Source of the DNA: Streptosporangiaceae bacterium
GTDB lineage: Bacteria; Actinomycetota; Actinomycetes; Streptosporangiales; Streptosporangiaceae
Reading direction: 5' to 3'
Length of the DNA stretch: 61,981 nucleotides
NCBI GenBank assembly: GCA_025934375.1
Contig: JAICYD010000025.1
Coordinates: 1-61,981, forward strand
Below, piece by piece: positions 44,355 to 54,389 of the stretch (position 1 is the stretch's first letter; every line of letters starts with the position of its first letter). The notes under the pieces were generated by a model. That model saw only the letters and a program-made list of their open reading frames with translations. It was not told where the DNA came from and made no database searches. Position numbers and translations under genes: made by a program.

Positions 44355-45431
44355 CTAAGCCCAGGCGACCTGGTTCACGATCGCGGCGAAGACGGCCGGG
44401 AGGGCGGCCGCGGCGGGGACGATGCGCGGGCCGAGCAGCCGCTGCTGCCGGGACCAGAGCAGGCCGCCGGTGAGCACGCGCTCCTTGCGGGTGACCCGGC
44501 GCCAGGCGCGCTCGTAGTCGCCGGGACGGCCGGCGGCCAGGCAGGCCGCGAGGACCTCGGCCTGGGCGAGCGCCGCGCCGATCCCCTCGCCGGTCAGCGC
44601 GTCCAGGTACCCGGCCGCGTCGCCGATGAGCAGCACCCGCCCGGCGGCCCGCCGCCGCACGTCCTGGCGCAGCGGGCCAGCGCCGCGGTCGTCGCTGCTG
44701 CTGACGGCGCGCGCCGACCGGACCCGCTCGAGCAATCCGGGGAACGCGGCCAGGCGCGCGTCCAGGTTCCCGGCCCCGGGGGCGCCGAGTACCGCGATCC
44801 CGATCTCGTCGTCGGCGACCGGGGTGACGTACGCCTCGCAGTCGCCGGTCCAGTGCACCTCGACCAGGTCAGTCCACGGGGCGAGCTGGTAATGGCGGCG
44901 CAGCCCGTACCGGCGGCGCCCGCCATCGCGCCGCCGCGCGGGGGCCGGGTCGAGGGCCGCCGCCTTGCGGACAGCGGAGTGCAGGCCGTCCGCTCCAACG
45001 AGGTAGCGGGCCGCGAATGAGGCAGGAGGCCCGGGCGCGTTGGGTGCGAGCAGGGCCCTTACGCTCTTGACGTCCTGGGTGAAGCCGGCGACGCGGGCGG
45101 GGATGACCTCGACGCCGAGGGCCGCGGCGCGCAGGGCCAGGGCCGCGTGCAGCACCGTGCGGCGCACGCCGAGGCCGGTCCCGTTGGCGACCGGGGCGTC
45201 GACGCTGTGCCGGTCGTCCAGGTAGCGGATGCCGCCGATCACGTGCCCGGCCGGGCAGACGCCGATCGCGGCCAGCCGCCGCACGGCGGCGGGCATCAGG
45301 CCCTCCCCGCACGCCTTGTCGATGGGCGTGGGTCGCGGCTCGGCGACGGTCACCGCCAGGCCCGCTTGCGCGCACCGGATCGCCGTGGCCAGGCCCGCGG
45401 GGCCGCCACCGCTGATCAAGACGTCGATCAT
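44355..45431 (-). CDS. FAD-dependent oxidoreductase, SrsC/geranylgeranyl-reductase type
   Basis: A 358-residue flavoprotein. The dinucleotide site is VLISGGGPAGLATAIRCAQAGLAVTVAEP, GEGLMPAAVRRL follows, and the GD motif is VLLIGDAAGYLDALTGEGIGAAL. The family includes group A flavoprotein hydroxylases and geranylgeranyl reductases. As last gene of the UbiA-PKS-methyltransferase unit it fits SrsC of Streptomyces griseus, which hydroxylates the alkylresorcinol ring toward a quinone. ATG 45431 overlaps the methyltransferase stop (ATGA). It is convergent with the sigma gene. Confidence 0.83.
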   Translation of the reverse strand: MIDVLISGGGPAGLATAIRCAQAGLAVTVAEPRPTPIDKACGEGLMPAAVRRLAAIGVCPAGHVIGGIRYLDDRHSVDAPVANGTGLGVRRTVLHAALALRAAALGVEVIPARVAGFTQDVKSVRALLAPNAPGPPASFAARYLVGADGLHSAVRKAAALDPAPARRRDGGRRRYGLRRHYQLAPWTDLVEVHWTGDCEAYVTPVADDEIGIAVLGAPGAGNLDARLAAFPGLLERVRSARAVSSSDDRGAGPLRQDVRRRAAGRVLLIGDAAGYLDALTGEGIGAALAQAEVLAACLAAGRPGDYERAWRRVTRKERVLTGGLLWSRQQRLLGPRIVPAAAALPAVFAAIVNQVAWA

Positions 45432-45949
45432 GGCGCGACGAGTTGGCCGGCGCGCAGCGCGCGGACCTCGCAGCGGATCCGGACGGTCAGGAGGATGGCG
45501 TTCGCCAGCGTGAAGCTGGCCGCGGTGACCCACGCCGAGCCGACCAGGGGAAGGGCGGCGCCCTCGACGATGACCGCGACGTAGTTCGGGTGCGCGAACC
45601 AGCGGTACGGGCCGGCGGTGACGAGGGGCCGCCCCGGGACGACGATGACGCGGGCGGTCCAGCTCCCGCCGAGCGTGGCGATGCACCACCAGCGCAGCGC
45701 GTTCGCCGCGATGACGACGGCGAGCATCGGGTAGCCGAGCGCCGGGATGAACGCGCGGTGCGCTATCAGCGGCTCGGCGACGCAGCCGGCCAGCAGCGCG
45801 ACGTGCAGCGCGACCATGACCGGGAAGTGATCGCGGCCGGATTCGACTCCGCCCTGGCCCAGGCTGCGGGTCGCGTGCCGTTGCGAGACGGCGAGCTCGG
45901 CGACCCGCTCGACGGCGATGACGGCGAGCAGAACGTAAAAGACGATCAT
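45428..45949 (-). CDS. ICMT-like methyltransferase, SrsB type
   Basis: A 173-residue membrane protein with four to five segments and the isoprenylcysteine carboxyl methyltransferase signature near the C-terminus (VTAGPYRWFAHPNYVAVIVEGAALPLVGSAW). In phenolic-lipid clusters SrsB, from this family, O-methylates alkylresorcinols rather than prenyl-cysteine. ATG 45949 is chosen because AAAGGGAG precedes it; a frame from 45976 would overlap the PKS stop. It is coupled to the oxidoreductase gene. Confidence 0.83.
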   Translation of the reverse strand: MIVFYVLLAVIAVERVAELAVSQRHATRSLGQGGVESGRDHFPVMVALHVALLAGCVAEPLIAHRAFIPALGYPMLAVVIAANALRWWCIATLGGSWTARVIVVPGRPLVTAGPYRWFAHPNYVAVIVEGAALPLVGSAWVTAASFTLANAILLTVRIRCEVRALRAGQLVAP

Positions 45950-45975
45950 CGACTCCCTTTCTAGGGTTCCGCCCA

Positions 45976-47028
45976 TTACCAGCGCAGCAGGACCAGCTCG
46001 GCGCTGACCCCTGGCCCCAGGCCGATCATCAAGCCGAACGTACCCGGCGTGACTCCGGCGTCGGCAACCTTCTCCAGGATGTGCAGGACCGACGCCGATG
46101 ACAGGTTCCCGGCCTCCGCCAGGGCCTCGCGCGACTGCGCCACCGCCTCATCGGGGAGCTTGAGCGCCCGCTGGACGGCGTCGATGACCCGGGGGCCGCC
46201 CGGGTGGCAGATCCAGGCGCCGATGTCGTCGGCGGTCAGTCCCTGCCCGGCCAGGAACTGCGTGATGGCCGGGCCGAGGCGGCTCTCCACCACCTCCGAC
46301 AAGTCGGTCGTCAGCACAATGCGAAAGCCGGTCTCGCTCAGCCGCCAGCCCAGCGCGTCGGTGCTGTCCGGGAATACCTCGCCGCGGGTGGCGATGACCC
46401 GCGGGCCGGGCTGGCCGGGCGCGCGCGCCCCGGACGCGATGAGCGCGGCCGCGCCGTCGCCGAACAGGCCGCTGGCCACCAGGTCGGCGGTCGTCGCCCC
46501 GGCCGCCGGGACAGTGAGCGAGCACAGCTCGACCGCGAGCAGCGCCGCCGTGTGCCCGGGCCAGCCGCGGAGGTAGTCGTGGACGCGGCTCAGCGCGGCC
46601 GCGCCCGCGACGCAGCCAAGCCCGAAGATCGGCAGCCGCTTCACGTCGGGCCGCAGCCCCAGGCGAGGGATCAGCCGGGCGTCGATGGATGGCACCGCGA
46701 CGCCGGTGACCGACGTGACGACGATCAGGTCGATGTCGGGGGGCTGCCGGCCGGCTCGCGCTAGGGCCTGGGTGAGCGCCGTCTCGCCGAGGTCGGTGGC
46801 CTCGGCGATGTAGCGGTCGTTCCTGGACTCGATCCCGCCCAGGGCCCCGTACTCGTGCAACGGCGCGACCGTGTGCCGGGTCCGGACGCCGGCGTTCTGG
46901 TGCAGCCGCTCGAGCAGGGCGCGCCGCGCCCGGCGCAGCCCGGCCAGGTCAGCGTACTTCGCGGTGAGCTGGCCTTGCGGATGCTTGTGGGCCGGGAACG
47001 CGGTGCTGACCGCGAGGATCTCTGTCAC
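45976..47028 (-). CDS. type III polyketide synthase
   Basis: A 350-residue chalcone-synthase-like ketosynthase with the full catalytic triad: Cys139 (FGLGCVAGAA), His275 (WICHPGGPR) and Asn308 (AGNLSSASVLHILEK). The C-terminal MIGLGPGVSAELVLLRW carries the GPG loop. Resemblance to alkylresorcinol and alkylpyrone synthases, and the flanking SrsB- and SrsC-like genes, suggest a fatty-acyl starter extended with malonyl-CoA to a phenolic lipid. The start is GTG 47028 with GGGAGG ~14 nt upstream, after a 17-bp repeat array. Product chemistry is inferred. Confidence 0.9.
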   Translation of the reverse strand: MTEILAVSTAFPAHKHPQGQLTAKYADLAGLRRARRALLERLHQNAGVRTRHTVAPLHEYGALGGIESRNDRYIAEATDLGETALTQALARAGRQPPDIDLIVVTSVTGVAVPSIDARLIPRLGLRPDVKRLPIFGLGCVAGAAALSRVHDYLRGWPGHTAALLAVELCSLTVPAAGATTADLVASGLFGDGAAALIASGARAPGQPGPRVIATRGEVFPDSTDALGWRLSETGFRIVLTTDLSEVVESRLGPAITQFLAGQGLTADDIGAWICHPGGPRVIDAVQRALKLPDEAVAQSREALAEAGNLSSASVLHILEKVADAGVTPGTFGLMIGLGPGVSAELVLLRW

Positions 47029-47048
47029 GTCACTGGTGTCTTCCTCCC

Positions 47049-47099
47049 GGCGCTGTTTTCATGCCGGCGCTGTTGTCATGGCAACGCTGTTTTCATGTG
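47049..47099. repeat. three 17-bp tandem repeats between ubiA-like and PKS genes
   Basis: Three units (47049-47065, 47066-47082, 47083-47099) share CGCTGTTTTCATG or a one-base variant. On the coding (minus) strand each unit supplies an ATG opening a 6-10 codon frame (MKTALP, MTTAPA, MKTAPGGRHQ), joined to each other and to the ubiA-like stop by ATGA overlaps. Confidence 0.75.
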
Positions 47100-47947
47100 A
47101 GCGACTCGCCGCCTACGGCGAACATGAGCACGTCGACGCCCGCGATGCCCATCGCGGCGAAGAACGGCACCTGGCCGCGTCCCCGGGCGCTGACGATCGC
47201 CAGCCCGGCGGCGGCGGCCACGCCGGTCACTGTGATCCAGCGGCGCCCCGGGCTGGCCGTGATGGCCAGCGCGATCGTCGCGGCCAGCAACAGCGCGACC
47301 GCGCTGGCGCGGACGGCCCGCTCGCCAAAGCGCGCGGCGACGCGCTGCGGCAGCCCGTTAATCCCGGTCGCCCGGTCGGCGGCGAGGTCGGGCAGCACGT
47401 TCGCGAAGTGCGCCCCAAGCCCGAGCATGGCGGCGATCGCGATGATCCACCAGTGTGGTAGCGGATGGGCGGGCAGGGTGCTCGTCGCGATCGCCGGCAG
47501 CAGGCCGAACGCGACCATGTACGGCAGTCCGGAGGCCAGGGTCGCCTTCAGGCCAGCGTTGTAGGCCCACGCCGCGACCAGCGTGATGGCGCTGATGAGC
47601 GCGGTGGCGAAGCTGATCGCGAGCGGCAAGGCGAGGGCGGTGACGAGCGCGATGATGGCTGCGGCCCAGGTGAAGCGCCTGCTCAGCTGGCCGGTGGCGA
47701 GCGGCTTATCGGTCCGGCCGGTCCGGGTGTCCCGCTCGGCGTCGATCGCGTCGTTGGACCAGCCCACCGACAATTGGCCGGCTAGGATCGCGGGCGCGAT
47801 GAGTACCGGCCCGGTTCCGTGCGGGGCCGCCTTGACGGTCAGCAAGAACGCCATCGCCGTTACCGCGACGCATGGTCCCGGGTGGCTAGCGGCCACTAGC
47901 GCCCTGCCCCCCCGGAGGACAGCAGCCCGCGCCGGCACCCCGTTCAT
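47093..47947 (-). CDS. UbiA family prenyltransferase
   Basis: A 284-residue integral membrane enzyme with about eight or nine segments. The first Asp-rich motif is N65DAIDAERD, followed by RTDKPLATG; the second is NVLPDLAADRATGINGLP. The family joins isoprenyl diphosphates to aromatic acceptors or lipids. Its place at the head of the PKS unit suggests prenylation of the polyketide phenol, as in quinone-type meroterpenoids. ATG 47947 follows GGAG; a frame from 48040 adds an unlikely N-terminus. Its stop overlaps the first micro-ORF of the 17-bp repeats. Confidence 0.85.
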   Translation of the reverse strand: MNGVPARAAVLRGGRALVAASHPGPCVAVTAMAFLLTVKAAPHGTGPVLIAPAILAGQLSVGWSNDAIDAERDTRTGRTDKPLATGQLSRRFTWAAAIIALVTALALPLAISFATALISAITLVAAWAYNAGLKATLASGLPYMVAFGLLPAIATSTLPAHPLPHWWIIAIAAMLGLGAHFANVLPDLAADRATGINGLPQRVAARFGERAVRASAVALLLAATIALAITASPGRRWITVTGVAAAAGLAIVSARGRGQVPFFAAMGIAGVDVLMFAVGGESLT

Positions 47948-48029
47948 GATCTCCAGTATGGGGCTTACATGCGCGTCCGTTAACAAATAAGTCCGATCCT
48001 TCGCGAGTTCCGATAAAGAGCAGAAATTT

Positions 48030-48041
48030 AGTGTTAACACT
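48030..48041. promoter_or_regulatory. 12-bp perfect palindrome (AGTGTTAACACT) in divergent promoter region
   Basis: It lies in the 174-bp gap between the minus-strand UbiA/PKS unit and the plus-strand ATPase gene, in an AT-rich patch. A second GTTAAC occurs at 47979-47984. Candidate operator; the regulator is unknown. Confidence 0.5.
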
Positions 48042-48121
48042 TACCCGTATCGGTGGCTTCGCTTCTACTCTCCTAGGTAGTCGGTCTGGCAAGTTGAGGC
48101 CGCACGGCGAGGAGGCCGCCC

Positions 48122-48571
48122 GTGAACAGCAGCGCCCCGCTATGGCAGCGAACGTCACGCGTGACGCGCGAGATCTGGCTGGCCGCCGAGATGTCGGCGC
48201 CCCGGTATGCCCGGGCCTTCGTGCCGGGCGTCCTGGTGGACTGGGGGCTTGAGCGCCTGCGCGAGGATGCCGAGCTGGTGGCCTCCGAGCTGGTGACCAA
48301 CGCGCTGCGGGTTGCCTGCGTCGCCGGGCCGGCGCCGTGTGCGGCCGCATCTGTGCGCCGGGAGATGATCAGGGTCCGGCTGGTGCTGCTCGAGGGCAGC
48401 TTGATCATTGAAGTATGGGATCCGGCGGTGGCCCGGCCAGCGCCGGCGCGGGTAATGGATCCCAGCGCTGAAAATGGCCGCGGCATGCTCATCGTGGAAG
48501 CGCTGAGCGCGCAGTGGAATTCCTATGACCCGGCTGAGGGCGGCAAGTGGGTGTGGGCCGAGCTGCGCTAG
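48122..48571 (+). CDS. HATPase_c ATP-binding protein (anti-sigma/RsbW-like)
   Basis: A 149-residue single-domain GHKL ATPase of the RsbW/SpoIIAB group common in actinobacteria: N-box DAELVASELVTNALRV, G1 VWDPAVARP, G2 ENGRGMLIVEALSAQW. Such proteins act as anti-sigma kinases or partner switch components; no sigma factor or anti-anti-sigma gene is adjacent, so the target is unknown. GTG 48122 follows GAGGAGG. It is convergent with recQ, with only 11 bp between stops. Confidence 0.8.
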   Translation: MNSSAPLWQRTSRVTREIWLAAEMSAPRYARAFVPGVLVDWGLERLREDAELVASELVTNALRVACVAGPAPCAAASVRREMIRVRLVLLEGSLIIEVWDPAVARPAPARVMDPSAENGRGMLIVEALSAQWNSYDPAEGGKWVWAELR

Positions 48572-48582
48572 CCGGGTAGCCG

Positions 48583-50526
<1,944 letters not shown>

Positions 50527-50532
50527 TAGGCA

Positions 50533-50538
50533 ATTTTA
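50533..50538 (-). promoter_or_regulatory. -10 element (TAAAAT) for recQ
   Basis: On the minus strand TAAAAT ends 6 nt before GTG 50526; it includes the TAA stop of the upstream ArsR-type gene. A leaderless recQ transcript is likely. Confidence 0.5.
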
Positions 50539-51543
50539 GGGCGGCCGTCTGCGCCGGCTCGGCATTTGGGGGGAAGTGGCGGCCCGGATGAGCTCACCGC
50601 CGAGCCTTGTCAGCGCGTAGCGGACCTCGTGGCCGTGCCGCGTGCCGTCGGCCAGGCCGGCGTCCTTGAGCGCGATGAGGTGGCGCGATATCCCGGAGGC
50701 GGACATGTCGTGCCGGCGCGCGAGCGCGGCGGTGGAAGCGGGGCGCTCCAGGCTGGCCAGCAGGGTCGCGCGGGTGGTGCCGAGCAGCCGCACCAGGGCG
50801 CCTGGCGCGGGAGCCGGCTTTTCCCACAGGCCCGCGATGCCGCGCGCCGGGTAGGCGATCGTCGGCTGCCACGGCTCGGCGCTCATCGCGATGACCAGGG
50901 GCCAGCTGAACGCGCTCGGCATGAGCACCAGGCCGCGGCCCCGCAACTCGACGGTGTCAGGGAGCTTGTCGGCCAGGTGGACGCCATCCTCGCGCCAGGT
51001 GATCCGCGGGTCGATGCCCTCCAGCATCGGCCGCAGCCCCCGGTCCGCTAGCTGCCGGGACCGGTAGGCCACGTCCGCGTCGATCAGCGCCTCGATGTCC
51101 GGCCAGAACGGCGCGACCAGTTGCTGCCAGGCCCGCTCGATCAGGCCGGCGAGGGCGTCACGGGCGCCTTCGGGCTCAGGGAGCATCGCCGCCACGGTCT
51201 GGCGCGCCTTGCCGGTGACGGTCCGGTGGCAGCGGATGAGGTCCCGGGCGACGTGCTCGGCGGGCGTGGCGCGGATCTCGGCGAGCTGGTCTTCCAGGGT
51301 CGGGGCGGGCGCGCGGGGCGGTGGCGAGATGAAGTCAGGCACCCAGCCCCGCAGCGGGCTGACCGCGAACAACGGCGCGAGCTCGCCGGTGTCCGCCTGC
51401 CGCGCGATCGCGTGCCACGGCTCGTGGTAGGCCCGCCCGCGCGGGTCGATGAGCAGCCGGACCGCCTGCATCGTCTCCCAGGCCGGGGACCGGGCGAACC
51501 GGATCGTCCCCAGGTCCTGCCGCTGCGCGGTGAACGTGGTCAT
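50536..51543 (-). CDS. ArsR/SmtB-type helix-turn-helix regulator
   Basis: A 335-residue protein whose C-terminal part is a winged helix of the ArsR type (LLGTTRATLLASLERPASTAALARRHDMSASGISRHLIALKDAGLADGTRHGHEVRYALT). The N-terminal ~220 residues (TFTAQRQDLGTIRFARSPAWETMQAVRLL, VAYRSRQLADRGLRPMLEGIDPRITW) are the DUF5937-like region seen in actinobacterial regulators of this type. ATG 51543 follows AGGAGCC. It is divergent from an MFS gene and shares with it a near-perfect 22-bp operator, so repression of the exporter and of itself is likely. Confidence 0.82.
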   Translation of the reverse strand: MTTFTAQRQDLGTIRFARSPAWETMQAVRLLIDPRGRAYHEPWHAIARQADTGELAPLFAVSPLRGWVPDFISPPPRAPAPTLEDQLAEIRATPAEHVARDLIRCHRTVTGKARQTVAAMLPEPEGARDALAGLIERAWQQLVAPFWPDIEALIDADVAYRSRQLADRGLRPMLEGIDPRITWREDGVHLADKLPDTVELRGRGLVLMPSAFSWPLVIAMSAEPWQPTIAYPARGIAGLWEKPAPAPGALVRLLGTTRATLLASLERPASTAALARRHDMSASGISRHLIALKDAGLADGTRHGHEVRYALTRLGGELIRAATSPQMPSRRRRPP

Positions 51544-51554
51544 CGTGGCTCCTA

Positions 51555-51576
51555 AGATACGCGCTAGCGCGAATCT
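51555..51576. promoter_or_regulatory. 22-bp near-perfect operator between ArsR-type regulator and MFS gene
   Basis: Half-sites AGAT and ATCT flank the perfect 12-bp core CGCGCTAGCGCG; only one of eleven pairs fails. It lies 12 bp before the regulator's ATG and 39 bp before the MFS start, so one bound dimer could shut both directions. Confidence 0.75.
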
Positions 51577-51614
51577 ATTGTGGACCCGCATCGTCGGCCA
51601 GCACAGTCGATGAC

Positions 51615-53297
51615 GTGCTCAGACGCAGATCCCCGGCCCCGGGCCGCGCGACCTACGGAGCGGCGCTGGTCAGCCGCGAGTTCCGTGCGGTGTTCGCCGC
51701 CGCGGGGCTGTCCGTCACCGGGAACGTCGTAGCCGACATCGCGCAGACGGTGCTCATCTACGACCGGACCCACTCGCCCATCCTGTCGTCGCTGTCGTTC
51801 GCGCTGGGGTTCCTGCCGTTCCTGGTCACCGGCACGCTGCTGTCGAGCCTGGTGGACCGGGTGCCCCCGCGCCGCCTCCTGTTGTCGGGGTACGTTGCCG
51901 CCGCGGCCCTGACCGCGCTGATGGCCTTGCCCGGGATGTCGGTGGGCATGCTGCTCGCGCTGGTCACCGCGGCGGGATTCGCCAACGGGCTGGCCAACGC
52001 CACCCAGGGCGCGCTGCTGCGCGCGGCCGTCCCGGAGGCGGCGTACGTGCCCGCGAGGTCGCTGATGCGGATCGCCGTCCAGGTGGCCCAGGTGGCCGCC
52101 AACCCCGTCGGCGGCGTGCTCATCGTGGTGTTCTCGCCGCGCGGGACGTTCGGGGTGGCCGCCGGCGTCATCGCGCTGGCCGCGTTGATAGGCGGCCTGG
52201 GCATCCGCGCCGGCACGGGATCGCGCGCCGCCGACACCGCTGAACCGGCCGCGTCCGGCTCGGGGGGCGTGCTGGGGGACTCACTGCGCGGCCTGCGCGA
52301 GGTGCTCGCGCTGCCCGGCCTGCGCCGGCTGCTGCTGCTCGGCTGGGTTATCCCGTGCTTCTCCGTCGCCCCCGAATCGCTGGCCGCCCCGTACGTCGTC
52401 TCCCACGGCGGCTCGGCCGCGCTCATCGGCTGGTGGCTGGTGGGGCTGCCGGCCGGGATCGTTACCGGGGACCTGCTCGGCGTCTGGCTCGTCCAGCCCG
52501 CCTGGCAGCGCCGCCTCGTGGGCGCGGCCGGGCTTGCCTCCTTCGTGCCCTACCTCGCCTTCGCGCTCAATCCACCGGTCGCCGTGTGCGTGCCGCTGCT
52601 GATCTTGTCCGGGATGGGCAGCATGTACTCGCTGGGGCTGGACGCGCGCGTCCGTGACGCCGCGCCGCAGGCCCTGTTCGCTCGCATGATGGCAGTCAAC
52701 GGCGCGGGCCTGCTCACCATCCAGGCGCTGGGCTTCCCGCTGGCCGGGGCGATCGGCACCGCCGTCGGCCCGGGCCCGGCGGTGACCATCGCGGGCGGCT
52801 GCGGCATCGCCAGCGTCCTCGCCCTGTGGCCGAGCGGGGACGACGGCGAGTTACTCGACCGTGGTCGCGATGGGGGTACCCAGCTCGATGGTGCGGCTGA
52901 CCGTGCACAGCCGGTCGCGGGACTTGCGCACGATGTCGGGCAAGACGGCGCGGGCCTTGTCGCCGTCGTCCCCGTCGGGGAACGCGACCCGGAACGTTAC
53001 CACGATGTCGCGCAGGTGGTTGCCGCGCTCGTCGCGGTCCTTCACGGCGTCCACCGCGACCTGGAACGCCTCCGGCTCCGCCCGCCGCGACGTGACCAGG
53101 TCGACGTCGATGGCGGTGCAGCCGGCGATCGCCACCATCAGCAGCTCGACGGGCGTGAAGGAGTCATCGCGGCCGTCGCTGAGGCTGAGCGTGCCGCCGC
53201 GCGCGTTCGTGGCGAGGTAGGTGTTGGGGCCGGCCCGGTCGATGGCTACGTGCCGGCGCCCGTGATCAGCGGTCATGACCTCCACCATTCCCTATGA
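51615..53297 (+). CDS. MFS transporter with read-through C-terminus
   Basis: Residues 1-410 are a twelve-segment major facilitator of the type found beside ArsR-like regulators (YDRTHSPILSSLSFALGFLPFLVTGTLLSSLVDRVPPRRLLL; GLGIRAGTGS; AVTIAGGCGIASVLALWPSGD). Family resemblance ends at about 52850. No stop follows; the frame runs on to 53297, codon-aligned over the whole convergent OsmC gene, adding ~150 residues of complement sequence. This is the third such case in the window. GTG 51615 has no clear Shine-Dalgarno. Likely an exporter controlled by the divergent regulator. Confidence 0.8.
   Translation: MLRRRSPAPGRATYGAALVSREFRAVFAAAGLSVTGNVVADIAQTVLIYDRTHSPILSSLSFALGFLPFLVTGTLLSSLVDRVPPRRLLLSGYVAAAALTALMALPGMSVGMLLALVTAAGFANGLANATQGALLRAAVPEAAYVPARSLMRIAVQVAQVAANPVGGVLIVVFSPRGTFGVAAGVIALAALIGGLGIRAGTGSRAADTAEPAASGSGGVLGDSLRGLREVLALPGLRRLLLLGWVIPCFSVAPESLAAPYVVSHGGSAALIGWWLVGLPAGIVTGDLLGVWLVQPAWQRRLVGAAGLASFVPYLAFALNPPVAVCVPLLILSGMGSMYSLGLDARVRDAAPQALFARMMAVNGAGLLTIQALGFPLAGAIGTAVGPGPAVTIAGGCGIASVLALWPSGDDGELLDRGRDGGTQLDGAADRAQPVAGLAHDVGQDGAGLVAVVPVGERDPERYHDVAQVVAALVAVLHGVHRDLERLRLRPPRRDQVDVDGGAAGDRHHQQLDGREGVIAAVAEAERAAARVRGEVGVGAGPVDGYVPAPVISGHDLHHSL
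52851..53288 (-). CDS. OsmC family protein
   Basis: A 145-residue OsmC/Ohr-type protein with both redox cysteines in family context (VAIAGCTAIDVDLVT and RKSRDRLCTVSRTI) and FTPVELLMVAIAGC before the first. OsmC and Ohr reduce organic hydroperoxides; the single-domain type here, with two conserved Cys, could have that activity. It follows the EamA gene by 3 bp on the same strand, probably as an operon. It is covered on the other strand by the extended MFS frame. Confidence 0.85.
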   Translation of the reverse strand: MVEVMTADHGRRHVAIDRAGPNTYLATNARGGTLSLSDGRDDSFTPVELLMVAIAGCTAIDVDLVTSRRAEPEAFQVAVDAVKDRDERGNHLRDIVVTFRVAFPDGDDGDKARAVLPDIVRKSRDRLCTVSRTIELGTPIATTVE

Positions 53298-54350
53298 CTC
53301 GTCGATCTTCACCAAGGAGACGCCGGCCAAGATGAGCGCGCCGCCGGCGAACTGCGTCGCCGACGGGAGCTGCCCGAGCAGGATCCACGCGTAGATGACG
53401 GCGAACAGGATCTCGGCCATCCCGATGAACGACGCGAGCTTGGCGCCCAGCCGCCGTGCGGCGACGATGCCGGTGCTGTATCCGAGCACGGTGGACAGCA
53501 GCGCGATCCCGGCGATGGGCACGATCGGCGGTACCTGGTGCCGCATCAGCGTGACGTCGCTGGCCGAGGCGCCGAACGGCAGCGCGTGCACCGCCTGCAG
53601 CACCCCCAGCGCGACGGTGCCCACGCACAGCCCCGCCCAGGCCAGCGCGATGGGCGGCAGCGACTGCTCGTCGGGAGCGGCCTGCGGCGGGCCGGCGCCG
53701 GCGGGCTTGGCCGTGGCCGCCGACAGGACGAAGTACACGGCCATGCTCACGGCGGCGAGCGCCGCCCACAGCAGGCCAGCCGGGCTGATGCCCGCGGAGG
53801 CCGTGCTGGTCGCCTCCGCGGATCCGCCGATGACCACCATCAGCGCCAGGCCCCCGACCGCGGCCGCCGCCCCGGCGATCGTCAGCCACCGTGGCCGCTG
53901 CCCGTGCCGCAGCCACAGCCAGGCGACGACCAGGATCGACCCGGTGTACTCGATCAGCAGCGCGACCCCGACCGGCATCTGCGAGATCGCGTAGAAGTAG
54001 AAGACCTGGCAGCCCGCGACCCCGACCAGCCCGTAGGCGACCGCCATCCACGCCGACCGCCGCAGCAGCCCCCATCGCCCGCGCAGCGCGAGCACGGCGG
54101 GCACCGTCACGATCAGGACGGCGAGGCCGATTCGGGCGAGCACCGCGGTGGCCGGCGTCCACCCATCGTCGAGCAGGGATGTCCCGAACGTGCCCGATGT
54201 CCCGAACGTCGCCGCCGACACGACCGCGATGGAGACCCCGCCCCACGCCGCGCCGCCGCCGCCCGCCCGCGTGGCCTGCTGCCCATCATCAAGCGCGACG
54301 GTCGCGGGCCGCGCGCCGCTGTCCCCGCCCCGCGCCCGTATGGTCGCCAT
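53292..54350 (-). CDS. EamA/RhaT family transporter
   Basis: A 352-residue drug/metabolite transporter with ten membrane segments in two EamA repeats (GGVSIAVVSAATFGTSGTFGTSLL; MAVAYGLVGVAGCQVFYFYAISQMPVGVALLIEYTGSILVVAWLW; PIAGIALLSTVLGYSTGIVAARRLGAKLASFIGMAEILFAVIYAWILLGQ). The first repeat contains a small tandem duplication (GTSGTFGTS). It is divergent from a CGNR zinc-finger gene, a pairing common in actinobacteria in which the CGNR protein is thought to control the transporter. Substrate unknown. Confidence 0.87.
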   Translation of the reverse strand: MATIRARGGDSGARPATVALDDGQQATRAGGGGAAWGGVSIAVVSAATFGTSGTFGTSLLDDGWTPATAVLARIGLAVLIVTVPAVLALRGRWGLLRRSAWMAVAYGLVGVAGCQVFYFYAISQMPVGVALLIEYTGSILVVAWLWLRHGQRPRWLTIAGAAAAVGGLALMVVIGGSAEATSTASAGISPAGLLWAALAAVSMAVYFVLSAATAKPAGAGPPQAAPDEQSLPPIALAWAGLCVGTVALGVLQAVHALPFGASASDVTLMRHQVPPIVPIAGIALLSTVLGYSTGIVAARRLGAKLASFIGMAEILFAVIYAWILLGQLPSATQFAGGALILAGVSLVKIDES

Positions 54351-54389
54351 GCGCCATCCCCTTGTAAGTGGTAAAACGTATCTACGATC

